Assembly (NCBI GenBank): GCA_936924635.1
Contig: CAKZHP010000007.1
Coordinates: forward strand, 1 to 17,153
Length of the DNA: 17,153 bases
Direction of reading: 5' to 3'
DNA from: an uncultured Propionibacteriaceae bacterium
Lineage (GTDB): Bacteria > Actinomycetota > Actinomycetes > Propionibacteriales > Propionibacteriaceae
Part shown: one piece after another, positions 1 through 6,903 of the stretch
How the letters are laid out: every line of letters begins with the position of its first letter
Numbering within the stretch: position 1 is the stretch's first letter
Notes under the pieces: generated by a model
The model's input: the letters and a program-made list of their open reading frames with translations, nothing else
What the model was told of the DNA's origin: nothing
Database searches by the model: none
Program-made: the position numbers and the translations under genes

Positions 1-1116
1 TTGGCCTCTGCCGCCGGTAAGACGTCCGTCGCCCCCGACCGGCCCCCGTGCCTGCGCCCGCCGCGCCTCAGCGAGGACGCGGCGTCGCTGCTCGCCGACG
101 GTCACGCCCGCCCCGCGATGCTGTGGACCATCGAGCTCGACCACGACGGCGTCCAGACCTCGGCGCGGGTCGAGCGAGCAGCCGTACGCAGCCGCGCGCG
201 ACTCACGTACGACGAGGTGCAGCGCGACCTCGACGACGGCTCCGCGCCCGACTCGCTGATGCTGCTGGAGGTGGTCGGTCGCCTGCGCGAGCAGGTCGAG
301 GTCGACCGAGGCGGCGTGAGCCTCAACATCCCCGAGCAGGAGATCGAGGCGGTCGGCGACCAGTGGCGGCTCAAGTACCGAGCCAACCTACCCGTCGAGG
401 GCTGGAACGCTCAGATCTCGCTGCTCACCGGCGCCGCGGCCGCGCAGATCATGATCGAGGGCGAGGTCGGCGTGCTGCGCACGCTGCCGCCGGCTGACCA
501 GTTCGCGATCGACCGCCTCCGTCACACGGCCAAGGGCCTGAAGATTCGCTGGCCTGGGACGATAAGCTACCCCGACTTCGTGCGCTCTCTCGACACCAGC
601 AAGCCCGCGCACCAGGCGATGGTGCAGGCGTGCACGATGCTGTTCCGCGGCGCCGGTTACCTGGCCTTCGACGGTCAGGTGCCTGCCGAGAACCTGCTGC
701 ACGGGGCGCTGGCGATGGAGTACGCGCACACCACCGCACCGCTGCGTCGTCTGGTCGACAGGTACGTGCTGGAGACCTGCTGCGCCCTGACTGCCGGCCA
801 GGAGGTGCCCGACTGGGTGCGCGCCGAGCTGCCCGGCCTGCCCGAGACGATGAAGGAGTCCGACGCCCGCGCGAAGGCGTACGAGCGCGGCATCGTCGAC
901 CTCCTGGAGGCGCTGGTGCTGCAGCCGCGCGTGGGGGAGACCTTCCCGGCGGTCGTGGTCACCCTCGACCGAGACGGCACCGACGGCATCGTGGTGATCG
1001 CCGACCCGGCCGTGGAGGCCCGGGCCGAGGGCCGCCTGGAGCTCGGCACCGAGGTCAAGGTTCGTCTCGTCGAGGCAGACCCCGCTCTGGGCAAGGTCCG
1101 CTTCGCGGCCGTCTGA
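1..1116 (+). CDS. RNB-domain exoribonuclease (RNase II/R family), 5' end missing
   Basis: This is the C-terminal 371 residues of a 3'-to-5' single-strand RNA exonuclease of the RNase II/R (RNB) family. It is open from the first base, and the first residues already align with the middle of an RNB domain (the stretch APDRPPCLRPPRLSEDAASL resembles the usual 'G-x-x-x-APD...LPP-x-LSE' segment). The apparent TTG start is therefore just the window edge. The catalytic Asp cluster of the family lies upstream of what is seen. The conserved motif YAHTTAPLRRLVDRY is at residues 241-255 and is diagnostic for RNB nucleases. The last ~75 residues (from about GETFPAVVV) look like a small beta-rich tail of the kind that follows RNB in the compact actinobacterial members (about 470 residues, by recollection). 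It converges on the ABC permease gene at 1192. Family confidence is high; the exact physiological substrate is unknown. Confidence 0.9.
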   Translation: MASAAGKTSVAPDRPPCLRPPRLSEDAASLLADGHARPAMLWTIELDHDGVQTSARVERAAVRSRARLTYDEVQRDLDDGSAPDSLMLLEVVGRLREQVEVDRGGVSLNIPEQEIEAVGDQWRLKYRANLPVEGWNAQISLLTGAAAAQIMIEGEVGVLRTLPPADQFAIDRLRHTAKGLKIRWPGTISYPDFVRSLDTSKPAHQAMVQACTMLFRGAGYLAFDGQVPAENLLHGALAMEYAHTTAPLRRLVDRYVLETCCALTAGQEVPDWVRAELPGLPETMKESDARAKAYERGIVDLLEALVLQPRVGETFPAVVVTLDRDGTDGIVVIADPAVEARAEGRLELGTEVKVRLVEADPALGKVRFAAV

Positions 1117-1146
1117 GACACCCGCAGCAACAATGTGGCAGCTGTG

Positions 1147-1160
1147 TTCCGACATCGGAA
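1147..1160. terminator. Short palindrome between convergent genes, possible weak bidirectional terminator
   Basis: TTCCGA and TCGGAA form a perfect 6-bp inverted repeat around CA, in the 75-bp gap between the convergent RNB and permease genes. A wider inverted repeat, CTGAGACA (about 1112-1119) and TGTCTCAG (about 1174-1181), encloses it. There is no clear T tract on either strand, so a termination role is only suggested by position. Confidence 0.3.
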
Positions 1161-1191
1161 TAAGACTGCCGCGCTGTCTCAGCTGTGCGTC

Positions 1192-2025
1192 TCAGTCGAT
1201 GCCGCTGGACTCCGTGCCCTGCACCAGGTAGCGCTGGAGGAACAAGAACACCAGCAGCACCGGGATGGTCGCCACCAGCGCACCCGCGAACAGCATCGGG
1301 TAGTCGACTCCCTGGCTGGTCATGAAGCGGCTGAGCGCGACCTGCACCGTACGCGTGTTGTCACCGCTGACCAGCGTCGGCCAGAGGAACCCGTTCCACG
1401 ACCCCAGGAACGTGATCACCGAGACCGCGCCGATGATGCCCGTCGACGGCGGCACCACGATGCGCCAGAACGTCGTCCAGGGGTTGGCGCCGTCGAGCAG
1501 CGCCGCCTCCTCCAGCTCGCGCGGGAAGCCGAGGAACGACTGCCGGAACAGGAAGGTCGCGAACGCCGACCACATCACCGGGATCACCAGGCCCCGATAG
1601 GAGTCGATCCAGCCCAGCGACGCCGTCATGATGAACGACGGCAGGAACGTCACGGTCGCCGGCACCATCAGCGTGAAGACGGTCAGCCCCAGGATGATCC
1701 GCGACGCCCGGTGCTCCCACCGCGCCAGCGCGAACCCAGCCATCAGGCACACCACGACCGTCGCGACGGTCTGGGTGAGGGTGACCACGGTCGAGTTGAT
1801 CAGCGACTTGGCGATGCCGATGCCGTCGTTGGCGAACAGCGCCTGCAGGTTCTCCGTGCCGAGCCGGTCCGGCACCCAGCTCCACTCGGCGGCGACGATC
1901 CGCTCGCGCGAGCTGAAGGCGTTGCGCAGGATCACGGCGAACGGCAGCAGGAACAGCACCGCCAGCAGCGACAGCACGACGTAGGTCACGACCTGCCCCA
2001 CGACGCTCGGGCGCCCGGCCCTCAT
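1192..2025 (-). CDS. Carbohydrate ABC transporter permease (MalG-type)
   Basis: Inner-membrane permease subunit (277 aa) of a sugar importer of the CUT1 class. About six hydrophobic segments are visible (roughly residues 12-34, 75-97, 108-130, 142-163, 195-217 and 238-262). The cytoplasmic EAA loop that contacts the ATPase is clear at about 172-193 (EEAALLDGANPWTTFWRIVV). Length and topology match MalG/UgpE-like proteins. The ATG overlaps the stop of the upstream permease by four bases (ATGA, 2022-2025), and GAGG lies about 8 bases before the start, so translation is probably coupled. It is the last gene of the operon. The sugar cannot be read from the sequence. Confidence 0.93.
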   Translation of the reverse strand: MRAGRPSVVGQVVTYVVLSLLAVLFLLPFAVILRNAFSSRERIVAAEWSWVPDRLGTENLQALFANDGIGIAKSLINSTVVTLTQTVATVVVCLMAGFALARWEHRASRIILGLTVFTLMVPATVTFLPSFIMTASLGWIDSYRGLVIPVMWSAFATFLFRQSFLGFPRELEEAALLDGANPWTTFWRIVVPPSTGIIGAVSVITFLGSWNGFLWPTLVSGDNTRTVQVALSRFMTSQGVDYPMLFAGALVATIPVLLVFLFLQRYLVQGTESSGID

Positions 2026-2963
2026 GCCCGCGCCTCACGTGAGGTGAGCCAGTTCTGCGCCAGCCCGACGACCAGGATGATGAGCGTCAAGATGACCGTA
2101 CCGGCGCCACCGACGCCCAGGTCCTGCCGGCTGCCGCCGACGGAGATCAGGAACAGGTGGACCAGCGGCGGGCGGGCGTACGGCGGGTAGGTGCCCGCCG
2201 ACGAGAGCGTGTTCCAGAACTCGTCGAAGGCCTGGAACGCGCCGATCAGCAGCAGCAGGAGTACGGCCACGGACGTGCCGCGCAGCTGGGGGAGCGTGAT
2301 GTAGCGCAGCACCTCCCAGCCGGTGGCGCCGTCGAGGGCGGCGGCCTCGTACGTGACGGCCGGGATCCGGTTCAGCCCCGCGATCAGCAGGATCATGTAG
2401 TAGCCGGTCTGCAACCACAGCCGCAGCGAGATCAACACCACCCAGTAGAGGCTGTTGGTGCCCCCCAGCCAGTTCACGTTGTCGCCGCCGAAGGCCCGCA
2501 GGATCGAGTTCAGCAGCCCGAACCGGGCGCCGTTGAAGATCGAGAGGCGCCAGACCAGCGATGCCACCACGTAGGACACCGCCGCCGGCATGAAGAACAC
2601 CGACCGGAAGAACGCCTGGCCCCGACCGACCCTCGACAGCAGGAGCGCCAGGCCGAGCGAGCAGACGTACGTGAGGGGGACGATCAGCGCCGAGAACCCC
2701 AGGAAGGTGAGCAGCGACTGCACGAACAGCTGGTCGGAGAACAGGTACGCGTAGTTGTCGAGCCCGACGAACCGAGTGGGCACCACGGTGTTGCGTGCCT
2801 CAAAGAACGAGAGTACGACGCTCCAGATGATCGGCACGTACACGAACGCGAGCAAGCCGACCAGGAAGGGGGCGACGAAGAGCAGGAACCACAGGTTGCC
2901 GCCCTGGCGCCCCCGCAGCCGCTGCCAGGTCGACAGCGGCCGCGAGGGGAGCGCAGCGGACAT
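2022..2963 (-). CDS. Carbohydrate ABC transporter permease (MalF/UgpA-type)
   Basis: Inner-membrane permease (313 aa), the partner of the MalG-type subunit that follows it. A short cytoplasmic N-terminus is followed by a first membrane segment at about 25-52 and further segments near 85-110, 120-140, 172-195, 230-250 and 280-305. The EAA motif is at about 205-227 (YEAAALDGATGWEVLRYITL). It lacks the long periplasmic loop of enteric MalF, as expected for the UgpA-like branch. The start is only one base after the stop of the binding-protein gene, with AAGGG about 6 bases upstream, inside the end of that gene. The three genes form one compact operon. No ATPase gene is present; in actinobacteria such importers commonly share a distant MsiK-type ATPase (established knowledge; its use here is inference). 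Confidence 0.93.
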   Translation of the reverse strand: MSAALPSRPLSTWQRLRGRQGGNLWFLLFVAPFLVGLLAFVYVPIIWSVVLSFFEARNTVVPTRFVGLDNYAYLFSDQLFVQSLLTFLGFSALIVPLTYVCSLGLALLLSRVGRGQAFFRSVFFMPAAVSYVVASLVWRLSIFNGARFGLLNSILRAFGGDNVNWLGGTNSLYWVVLISLRLWLQTGYYMILLIAGLNRIPAVTYEAAALDGATGWEVLRYITLPQLRGTSVAVLLLLLIGAFQAFDEFWNTLSSAGTYPPYARPPLVHLFLISVGGSRQDLGVGGAGTVILTLIILVVGLAQNWLTSREARA

Positions 2964-2964
2964 G

Positions 2965-4269
2965 TCAGCCCTTGGCGCGCTGCAGCTCGGTCTGGGCCTT
3001 CGAGCCGACCCCGGCGAACTCGGTCTTGGGGTCGGCGTTCTTCTTGACGACGTTCGTCACCGCGGCCGCGTACGCCTCGCCGAGCGCGCTCGTCCAGAGC
3101 AGGTCGTTGGCGTGACCCAGCTCGGCGACGTACTTCGCCGCGTCGGCGCCCGGGCCCGAGGCCAGCGTGGTGGTCTTGCCCGCCAGCGCCGGCTTGGCCG
3201 GGATGTGGGTGCCGAACTTGGTGGAGAACTCGACCTGCTTGTCCTCCTGGTCGACCCACAGCCACTTGACGAACTTCTTGGCCGCGTCGACGTTCTTCGA
3301 CTTGGCCGGCACGCAGGCGCTGTACGCACCGAACGGCACCGCCTGACGGCCGCCCGCGAAGGCGGGGAAGGGCACGACGCCGAAGTCGTCGCCCCACTTC
3401 TTCTGCACGTCGGGCAGCGACCAGAGGCCGCCCCACTGCATGGCCGTCTCGCCGTTGACGAACGGGGCGGCGTCGAACCAGTCGGCCGAGGCGCTCTGGA
3501 GCAGGTTGCCGGAGCCGTGCAGCGTGCGGTAGGCGGTGATCGCCGAGTAGAACTTGTCGTTGAGGAAGCCGAGGGCCGACTTGTCGGCGTTCAGCATCTC
3601 GTTGCCCGAGGCCCAGATCAGCATCGCCCCAAGGACGCCGACACCCCCGTCGTTGCCGGCGAAGAAGCCGCCCATCGAGGAGGTCTTCACGGCAGCGGCA
3701 GCAGCCGCGAGCTGGTCGAAGGTGGTGGGGGCGGACAGACCCTTCGCCTGCAGCACCGACTTGCGGTAGTAGAGCAGCTGCATGTCGATCGTCTGCGGAA
3801 CCGCCCAGATCTTGCCCTGGTAGGTGAGCCGGTCGAGCACGGGCTTGTTGAACTGCGAGGTCGCCGAGCCGATGACGTCGGTCATGTCGGCCACCTGGCC
3901 GGCCTTGATCATGTCGAGGGTGGGCCCGTTGGCGTACTCGAAGACGTCGGGCACGTCGTTGGTGACGAGCGTGGTCGGCACGAGCTGGTCGTAGTTGCCC
4001 GGCGTCCACTTCACGGTGACCTTGGCGTCCTTGTAGTCGGCCGCGTAGCGCGTGACCGCCTCCTGGACGCCCTTCTCGCCGTACTCGTGGTACCACTGCG
4101 TGAGCTGCGGCTGCGAGCCGCTGGCGGCGCCGCCGGAGGAGGAGCCACCGGTGGAGACCCCACCGGTGTTGCTGCCGCACGCGGCGAGTCCGAGAGCGGC
4201 CAGGGCGCCGCCGGTGGCGCCGAGGAACGTACGTCTGTTCGGGGCTGTCATGGGGGAAATGTAGACCAT
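2965..4269 (-). CDS. Sugar ABC transporter substrate-binding lipoprotein
   Basis: Extracellular solute-binding protein (family 1 type), which would capture a sugar or oligosaccharide at the cell surface and deliver it to the two permeases. The N-terminus has a twin-arginine-like signal (NRRTFLG, then a hydrophobic run) and a lipobox LAAC, with the acylated Cys at residue 31 for this start. A Gly/Ser/Ala-rich linker follows. The mature part (to 434 aa) has the usual length and features, such as FVNGETAMQWGG and a Trp-rich middle. I chose the ATG at 4269 because GAGGTG lies about 9 bases before it. An ATG at 4251 (MTAPNRR) has no Shine-Dalgarno but would leave the signal intact, and a further upstream ATG at 4296 is less likely. 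First gene of the importer operon. Confidence 0.92.
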   Translation of the reverse strand: MVYISPMTAPNRRTFLGATGGALAALGLAACGSNTGGVSTGGSSSGGAASGSQPQLTQWYHEYGEKGVQEAVTRYAADYKDAKVTVKWTPGNYDQLVPTTLVTNDVPDVFEYANGPTLDMIKAGQVADMTDVIGSATSQFNKPVLDRLTYQGKIWAVPQTIDMQLLYYRKSVLQAKGLSAPTTFDQLAAAAAAVKTSSMGGFFAGNDGGVGVLGAMLIWASGNEMLNADKSALGFLNDKFYSAITAYRTLHGSGNLLQSASADWFDAAPFVNGETAMQWGGLWSLPDVQKKWGDDFGVVPFPAFAGGRQAVPFGAYSACVPAKSKNVDAAKKFVKWLWVDQEDKQVEFSTKFGTHIPAKPALAGKTTTLASGPGADAAKYVAELGHANDLLWTSALGEAYAAAVTNVVKKNADPKTEFAGVGSKAQTELQRAKG

Positions 4270-4300
4270 CACGACCGCACCTCGTTCATTTCTCAATCAC

Positions 4301-4332
4301 CCACGCGGGCGTGGCGCGCGACGGCCCGCGCG
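4301..4332. other. Two adjacent GC hairpins upstream of the ABC operon
   Basis: CCACG pairs with CGTGG (4301-4314), and CGCGCG pairs with CGCGCG around a six-base loop (4315-4332). They lie in the 115-bp gap between the stop of the 72-aa gene (4385) and the binding-protein start. They could end transcripts from the small gene or act in the leader of the importer operon. There is no U tract, so the role is uncertain. Confidence 0.3.
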
Positions 4333-4384
4333 CGGCGCCGCGAGGGGGGCCGGGCGCGGGCCGATCGAGCCGTCGGAAGGCCGG

Positions 4385-4603
4385 TCAGTCGAGCTGGTCG
4401 ACCTCGGTGACGATGGCGTCGATCTTCTCCTTGCCGACCATGCTGGCGCCCATGTCGAGCACCTGCTTGGCGGTCATTCCCTTGGCCATGCCGATCATGG
4501 GGTTGCTCGTGATGCCGGGGGCGTTGCGCTCGATGATCTCGACCACCTGCGGGTCGTTCAGCAGCTCTCCGAGCGTGGTCGTGCCGAGGTCGTAGCGGGC
4601 CAT
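4385..4603 (-). CDS. Small conserved helical protein (72 aa)
   Basis: A 72-residue, probably all-helical protein. Its pattern (LGELLNDPQVVEIIERNAPG, then a short NPMIGMAKGMT segment, then helices) resembles a small domain that I recall at the C-terminus of some actinobacterial glycosidases and esterases; here it stands alone. This family link is from memory and not certain. The start is well supported: AAAGGA lies about 8 bases before the ATG. It reads in the same direction as the sugar importer 115 bp downstream, which would suit a role linked to carbohydrate metabolism, but that is inference. No catalytic motif is visible. Confidence 0.82.
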   Translation of the reverse strand: MARYDLGTTTLGELLNDPQVVEIIERNAPGITSNPMIGMAKGMTAKQVLDMGASMVGKEKIDAIVTEVDQLD

Positions 4604-4698
4604 GATGGGTCCTTTCGTCGGTCAGGGCTCCCACCGTACCCATCGGCGGTGACGATAACGGCTCTGGGCTGACCTGACTGTCACTTGGCGTCCGCTCC

Positions 4699-5193
4699 AT
4701 GGTCCGTCGATCTCGGTTGCTCGGCGTGGCGGGTGCGGCGACCGCCATGAGTCTCGCTCTCGGTGGTCTGGCGGGTGCTCCAGCAGCACAGTTGTCGACG
4801 CCTGCTCCCTGCTCACGGCGGCGGACCCGACGCGGTGTTCGGCTCTGGCTACCGAGTCAAGGACGCACTCTCCACCCCGACGGCATGTGTCTGTACAGCG
4901 CCGGCGGCACCCAGCCGACCGTCTCCGTGGTGACCGTCCAAGCCAAGCGGTCCGCCTCGTTCGACAGCTACTGGTCCACCACGACCCTCAACCTCGCCGG
5001 GGAAGACAGCACCATGACCGTTCCCGGCGCGTCCACCGCCCGCCTCCGCAGCGGCACCCGTGGCGGCGTCCCCATCACTGTCGTCGGCTGCCAGAAGAAG
5101 GGCCTCTACGCCGGCCTTCGGATCGCCGGTGGTGAGCAGGGCGTCGTGCGCGACGCGGCACCCAAGCTCGCATCGACCATGGCGAGCCGCTGA
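4699..5193 (+). CDS. Small secreted protein (DUF3558-like), N-terminal third out of frame
   Basis: A 164-residue exported protein. Residues about 8-28 are a hydrophobic signal segment (RLLGVAGAATAMSLALGGLA) ending in AGAPAA. The mature part has Cys64 (in GMCLYS) and Cys131 (in VVGCQKKG) and a beta-rich look like actinobacterial DUF3558-type exported proteins. The oddity is residues about 32-60, which are Arg/Pro-rich and unlike the rest. In the other two forward frames the same DNA reads VVDACSLLTAAD (from 4791), then AVFGSGYRVKDALSTP (4832-4879), and it rejoins this frame at DGMCLYSAGG. Those pieces join into one sensible domain if one base is restored at each of three junctions. The ORF stays open because three losses restore the frame. 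The product may be damaged, or the indels may be sequencing errors. No strong ribosome binding site precedes the ATG. Confidence 0.7.
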   Translation: MVRRSRLLGVAGAATAMSLALGGLAGAPAAQLSTPAPCSRRRTRRGVRLWLPSQGRTLHPDGMCLYSAGGTQPTVSVVTVQAKRSASFDSYWSTTTLNLAGEDSTMTVPGASTARLRSGTRGGVPITVVGCQKKGLYAGLRIAGGEQGVVRDAAPKLASTMASR

Positions 5194-5238
5194 GCTGCTC
5201 ATGAACCCCGCAGCCCGGGGTATCCGTCGGCGCAAGGG

Positions 5239-5270
5239 GGGCCCGGCAGGCAGCACCGGCTTGCGGGCCC
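5239..5270. terminator. Hairpin between the secreted-protein gene and rnpB
   Basis: GGGCCCG (5239-5245) pairs with CGGGCCC (5264-5270). The stem can be extended by two pairs with a bulged G. It lies about 30 bases beyond the 3' end of rnpB and about 45 bases beyond the stop of the convergent secreted-protein gene, so it could stop transcripts from both sides. No T tract follows on either strand. Confidence 0.45.
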
Positions 5271-5300
5271 GACCGCGTACGCCCGAGGGACACGAGGGTG

Positions 5301-5688
5301 AGGACGAGCCGGCCTGTAAGCCGGATTCTGTGACCCCGAGGGGCCGGTGACCATCCATCTGCGACCGCTGTCACCAGCGGCCTTCGCGCCGAGGCGCGTG
5401 CGACCTACCCGACAGCTCGGGCGAGCAGCCCTCAGGCGCTGTCGCGGGCCCGGAGGCCCTTCTCGGTCTTGCTCCGGGTGGGGTTTGCCTAGCCACCCCA
5501 GTCACCTGGGGTGCTGGTGGTCTCTTGCACCACCGTTTCACCCTTACCCGCCTCGCGGCGGGCGGTCTGCTCTCTGTGGCACTGTCCCGCGGGTCGCCCC
5601 GGGTGGGTGTTGCCCACCACCCTGCTCTGCGGAGTCCGGACTTTCCTCAGCCCCTCGCGGGGCCGCGGTCACCCGGCCGGCTCGTCCG
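5301..5688 (-). ncRNA. rnpB: RNase P RNA, bacterial class A
   Basis: The catalytic RNA of ribonuclease P, which matures tRNA 5' ends. Read on the minus strand, it shows the conserved core elements in order: GAGGAAAGTCCGGACT near the 5' end (5633-5649), AGGGTGAAA (about 5536-5544) and ACAGAATCCGGCTTA near the 3' end (5317-5331). The ends pair as helix P1: CGAGCCGGCC at about 5675-5684 with GGCCGGCTCG at 5305-5314. The total of about 385 nt fits an actinobacterial type A RNA. Termini are set from P1 and are good to a few bases. The long ORFs that overlap this stretch are chance shadows. Confidence 0.95.
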
Positions 5689-5693
5689 GTGCG

Positions 5694-5699
5694 AGTGTA
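5694..5699 (-). promoter_or_regulatory. Candidate -10 element of rnpB
   Basis: On the minus strand TACACT (TAnnnT type) sits about 7 bases before the predicted 5' end of the RNase P RNA. No good -35 hexamer is visible at the usual spacing. Confidence 0.4.
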
Positions 5700-5975
5700 C
5701 GGCCCAGGGGCGCTCACCGACGACCTTGGGCTGCTCCCTGCCCGGGCCGTACGACCGGGGCGAGCGGACGCGCGCGTGGCGACCCGCGTGCCGCTGCTGA
5801 CCGGTGCCGCTCTGCTTCACGTGCCGGATCGCTGCGCGAACCATCGACCGCCGGTGGCAACGACCGAGAAGCACCCCTGGGAGGGCTGAGCGCACCCGCC
5901 AGTGGGTTGCTCCGGCCGAATCTGTCAGTGGCGGCCGTTACGGTGATCCGCGTACGCCCGCCCGGGCGGCACGAA
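5700..5975. other. Gap with no recognisable gene
   Basis: About 280 bases between the rnpB promoter and the small acidic gene. The open frames here lack ribosome binding sites and give Arg/Pro-rich translations typical of GC-rich shadow frames. Nothing beyond promoters for the two divergent flanking genes is expected. Confidence 0.5.
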
Positions 5976-5988
5976 CGAAGGAGCGCAC

Positions 5989-6192
5989 ATGTCCGAGGGC
6001 CAGGTCTCCGAGACCAGCATGATGACCCCGTCCGGCGGTGAGGGGTCGACCCCCGGCACCGACGACGGCATTCCCCCGGCCGCCGAGACCGGTCACGTCG
6101 CCGAGGGTCGGCCGAAGGACTACGCCAAGACGGACGAGACGAACGCCCAGGGCATCGCCGACAACGGCGACCGGGACGGCCGCGCGGTCTGA
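5989..6192 (+). CDS. Small acidic, probably disordered protein (67 aa)
   Basis: A 67-residue hydrophilic protein rich in Gly, Asp, Glu, Thr and Pro, with no hydrophobic core and no Cys or Trp. It is probably unstructured and cytoplasmic. The gene is supported by an excellent ribosome binding site (GAAGGAG at 5976-5982, six bases before the ATG) and a clean ATG. I do not recognise the family. The C-terminal half (GRPKDYAKTDETNAQGIADN) is the most patterned part and a possible conserved core. It stands between rnpB and the NERD/helicase pair, with about 100 bases to the next gene, and need not be co-transcribed with it. Confidence 0.72.
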   Translation: MSEGQVSETSMMTPSGGEGSTPGTDDGIPPAAETGHVAEGRPKDYAKTDETNAQGIADNGDRDGRAV

Positions 6193-6237
6193 GCGCACTT
6201 GGGCTCTGACGTCCCGTCACGTGTGGATCGTCTCATC

Positions 6238-6266
6238 TTGACAACCGTGCCGTAGATCGCCTGAGA
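6238..6266 (+). promoter_or_regulatory. Candidate promoter of the NERD/helicase genes
   Basis: A perfect -35 hexamer TTGACA is at 6238-6243. At the usual 16-17 base spacing the -10 is poor (CCTGAG or CTGAGA). It lies 48 bases upstream of the NERD start codon. Confidence 0.35.
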
Positions 6267-6291
6267 GTGTCGCCGCCGGAGGTGGTTCACG

Positions 6292-6855
6292 ATGGCAGCT
6301 GGGACCTCGGCCCACGAGATGGCCACGACCGCATGGGAGCGCGCCGCGCAGCTGGAGCAGGAGGCGGCGCAGCAGCGTGAGCTGGCGGGGCGTATGGCGG
6401 TGGCGGCTGAGACCGAGCACCGCACGGCGCGCACTCTGGGCCGCCTGACGGCGCTCGGCTACCGCTTCCTCACGGACCGTTCCTGGCCTAGGGGCGGCGC
6501 CGCGAACGTCGACCTCGTCGCCATCGGCCCCGGGGGTGTGTTCATCCTGGACACGAAGTGCTGGGCCGAGACCCGGGTCGCTGACGGCCGCATCTTCCGC
6601 CGGGGGCAGGACGCCACCGGCGACCTCAGGTCGATGGTGGCCCTGCTGGGCATCGCTCGAACCGAGCTGGCAGACGTGGGGTTGCCCCCCGCCCTCGTGG
6701 TGGGCGTCGTCGTCCTCGCCGGTCGGTCTGGGTCTCACGGCCAGGTGAGCGGCCTGGAGGTGGTGGGGGAGCGTGAGGGCCCGGCCTTCGTCGCACGCCA
6801 CGGCATCCGCCTCGACGACCACCAGGTCGACATCCTCGTCAGGCGTTGTCAGTAA
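6292..6855 (+). CDS. NERD-domain protein, probably the N-terminal part of a split NERD-helicase
   Basis: 187 residues. Residues about 5-45 form an Ala/Glu/Arg-rich helix, likely coiled coil. Residues about 45-100 carry a nuclease-related (NERD) domain: ANVDLVAIGPGGVFILDTKCW has the PD-(D/E)xK-like residues Asp74, Asp87 and Lys89. The start is firm (GGAGGT 8 bases before the ATG). The ORF stops at TAA 6853-6855, and the UvrD-like helicase continues in the same frame 16 codons later. In related actinobacterial proteins NERD and helicase domains are joined in one chain of roughly 650-700 residues (recollection of the family). The two ORFs together with the 17 intervening codons give about 693. 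This ORF is therefore either a separate subunit made by gene fission or half of a gene interrupted by a nonsense change. Confidence 0.85.
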   Translation: MAAGTSAHEMATTAWERAAQLEQEAAQQRELAGRMAVAAETEHRTARTLGRLTALGYRFLTDRSWPRGGAANVDLVAIGPGGVFILDTKCWAETRVADGRIFRRGQDATGDLRSMVALLGIARTELADVGLPPALVVGVVVLAGRSGSHGQVSGLEVVGEREGPAFVARHGIRLDDHQVDILVRRCQ

Positions 6856-6903
6856 CTGTTCCCGCCACGGCCGCGGCGCGCCGCGGAGCCTCTCGAACCA
6901 CTC

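Noticed and set aside
388..1155. Antisense ORFs inside the RNB, ABC, glnA and glnE genes
   Set aside because: They mirror the codon bias of the real genes, have low-complexity Arg/Gly/His/Val-rich translations and no recognisable domains.
4791..4880. Programmed ribosomal frameshifting in the secreted-protein gene
   Set aside because: Three successive shifts in about 90 bases would be needed, with no slippery heptamers. Indels or sequence errors are simpler.
5347..6220. Long open frames on both strands over rnpB and the following gap
   Set aside because: Compositionally typical of GC-rich shadow frames, without ribosome binding sites, and overlapping the RNase P RNA core motifs.
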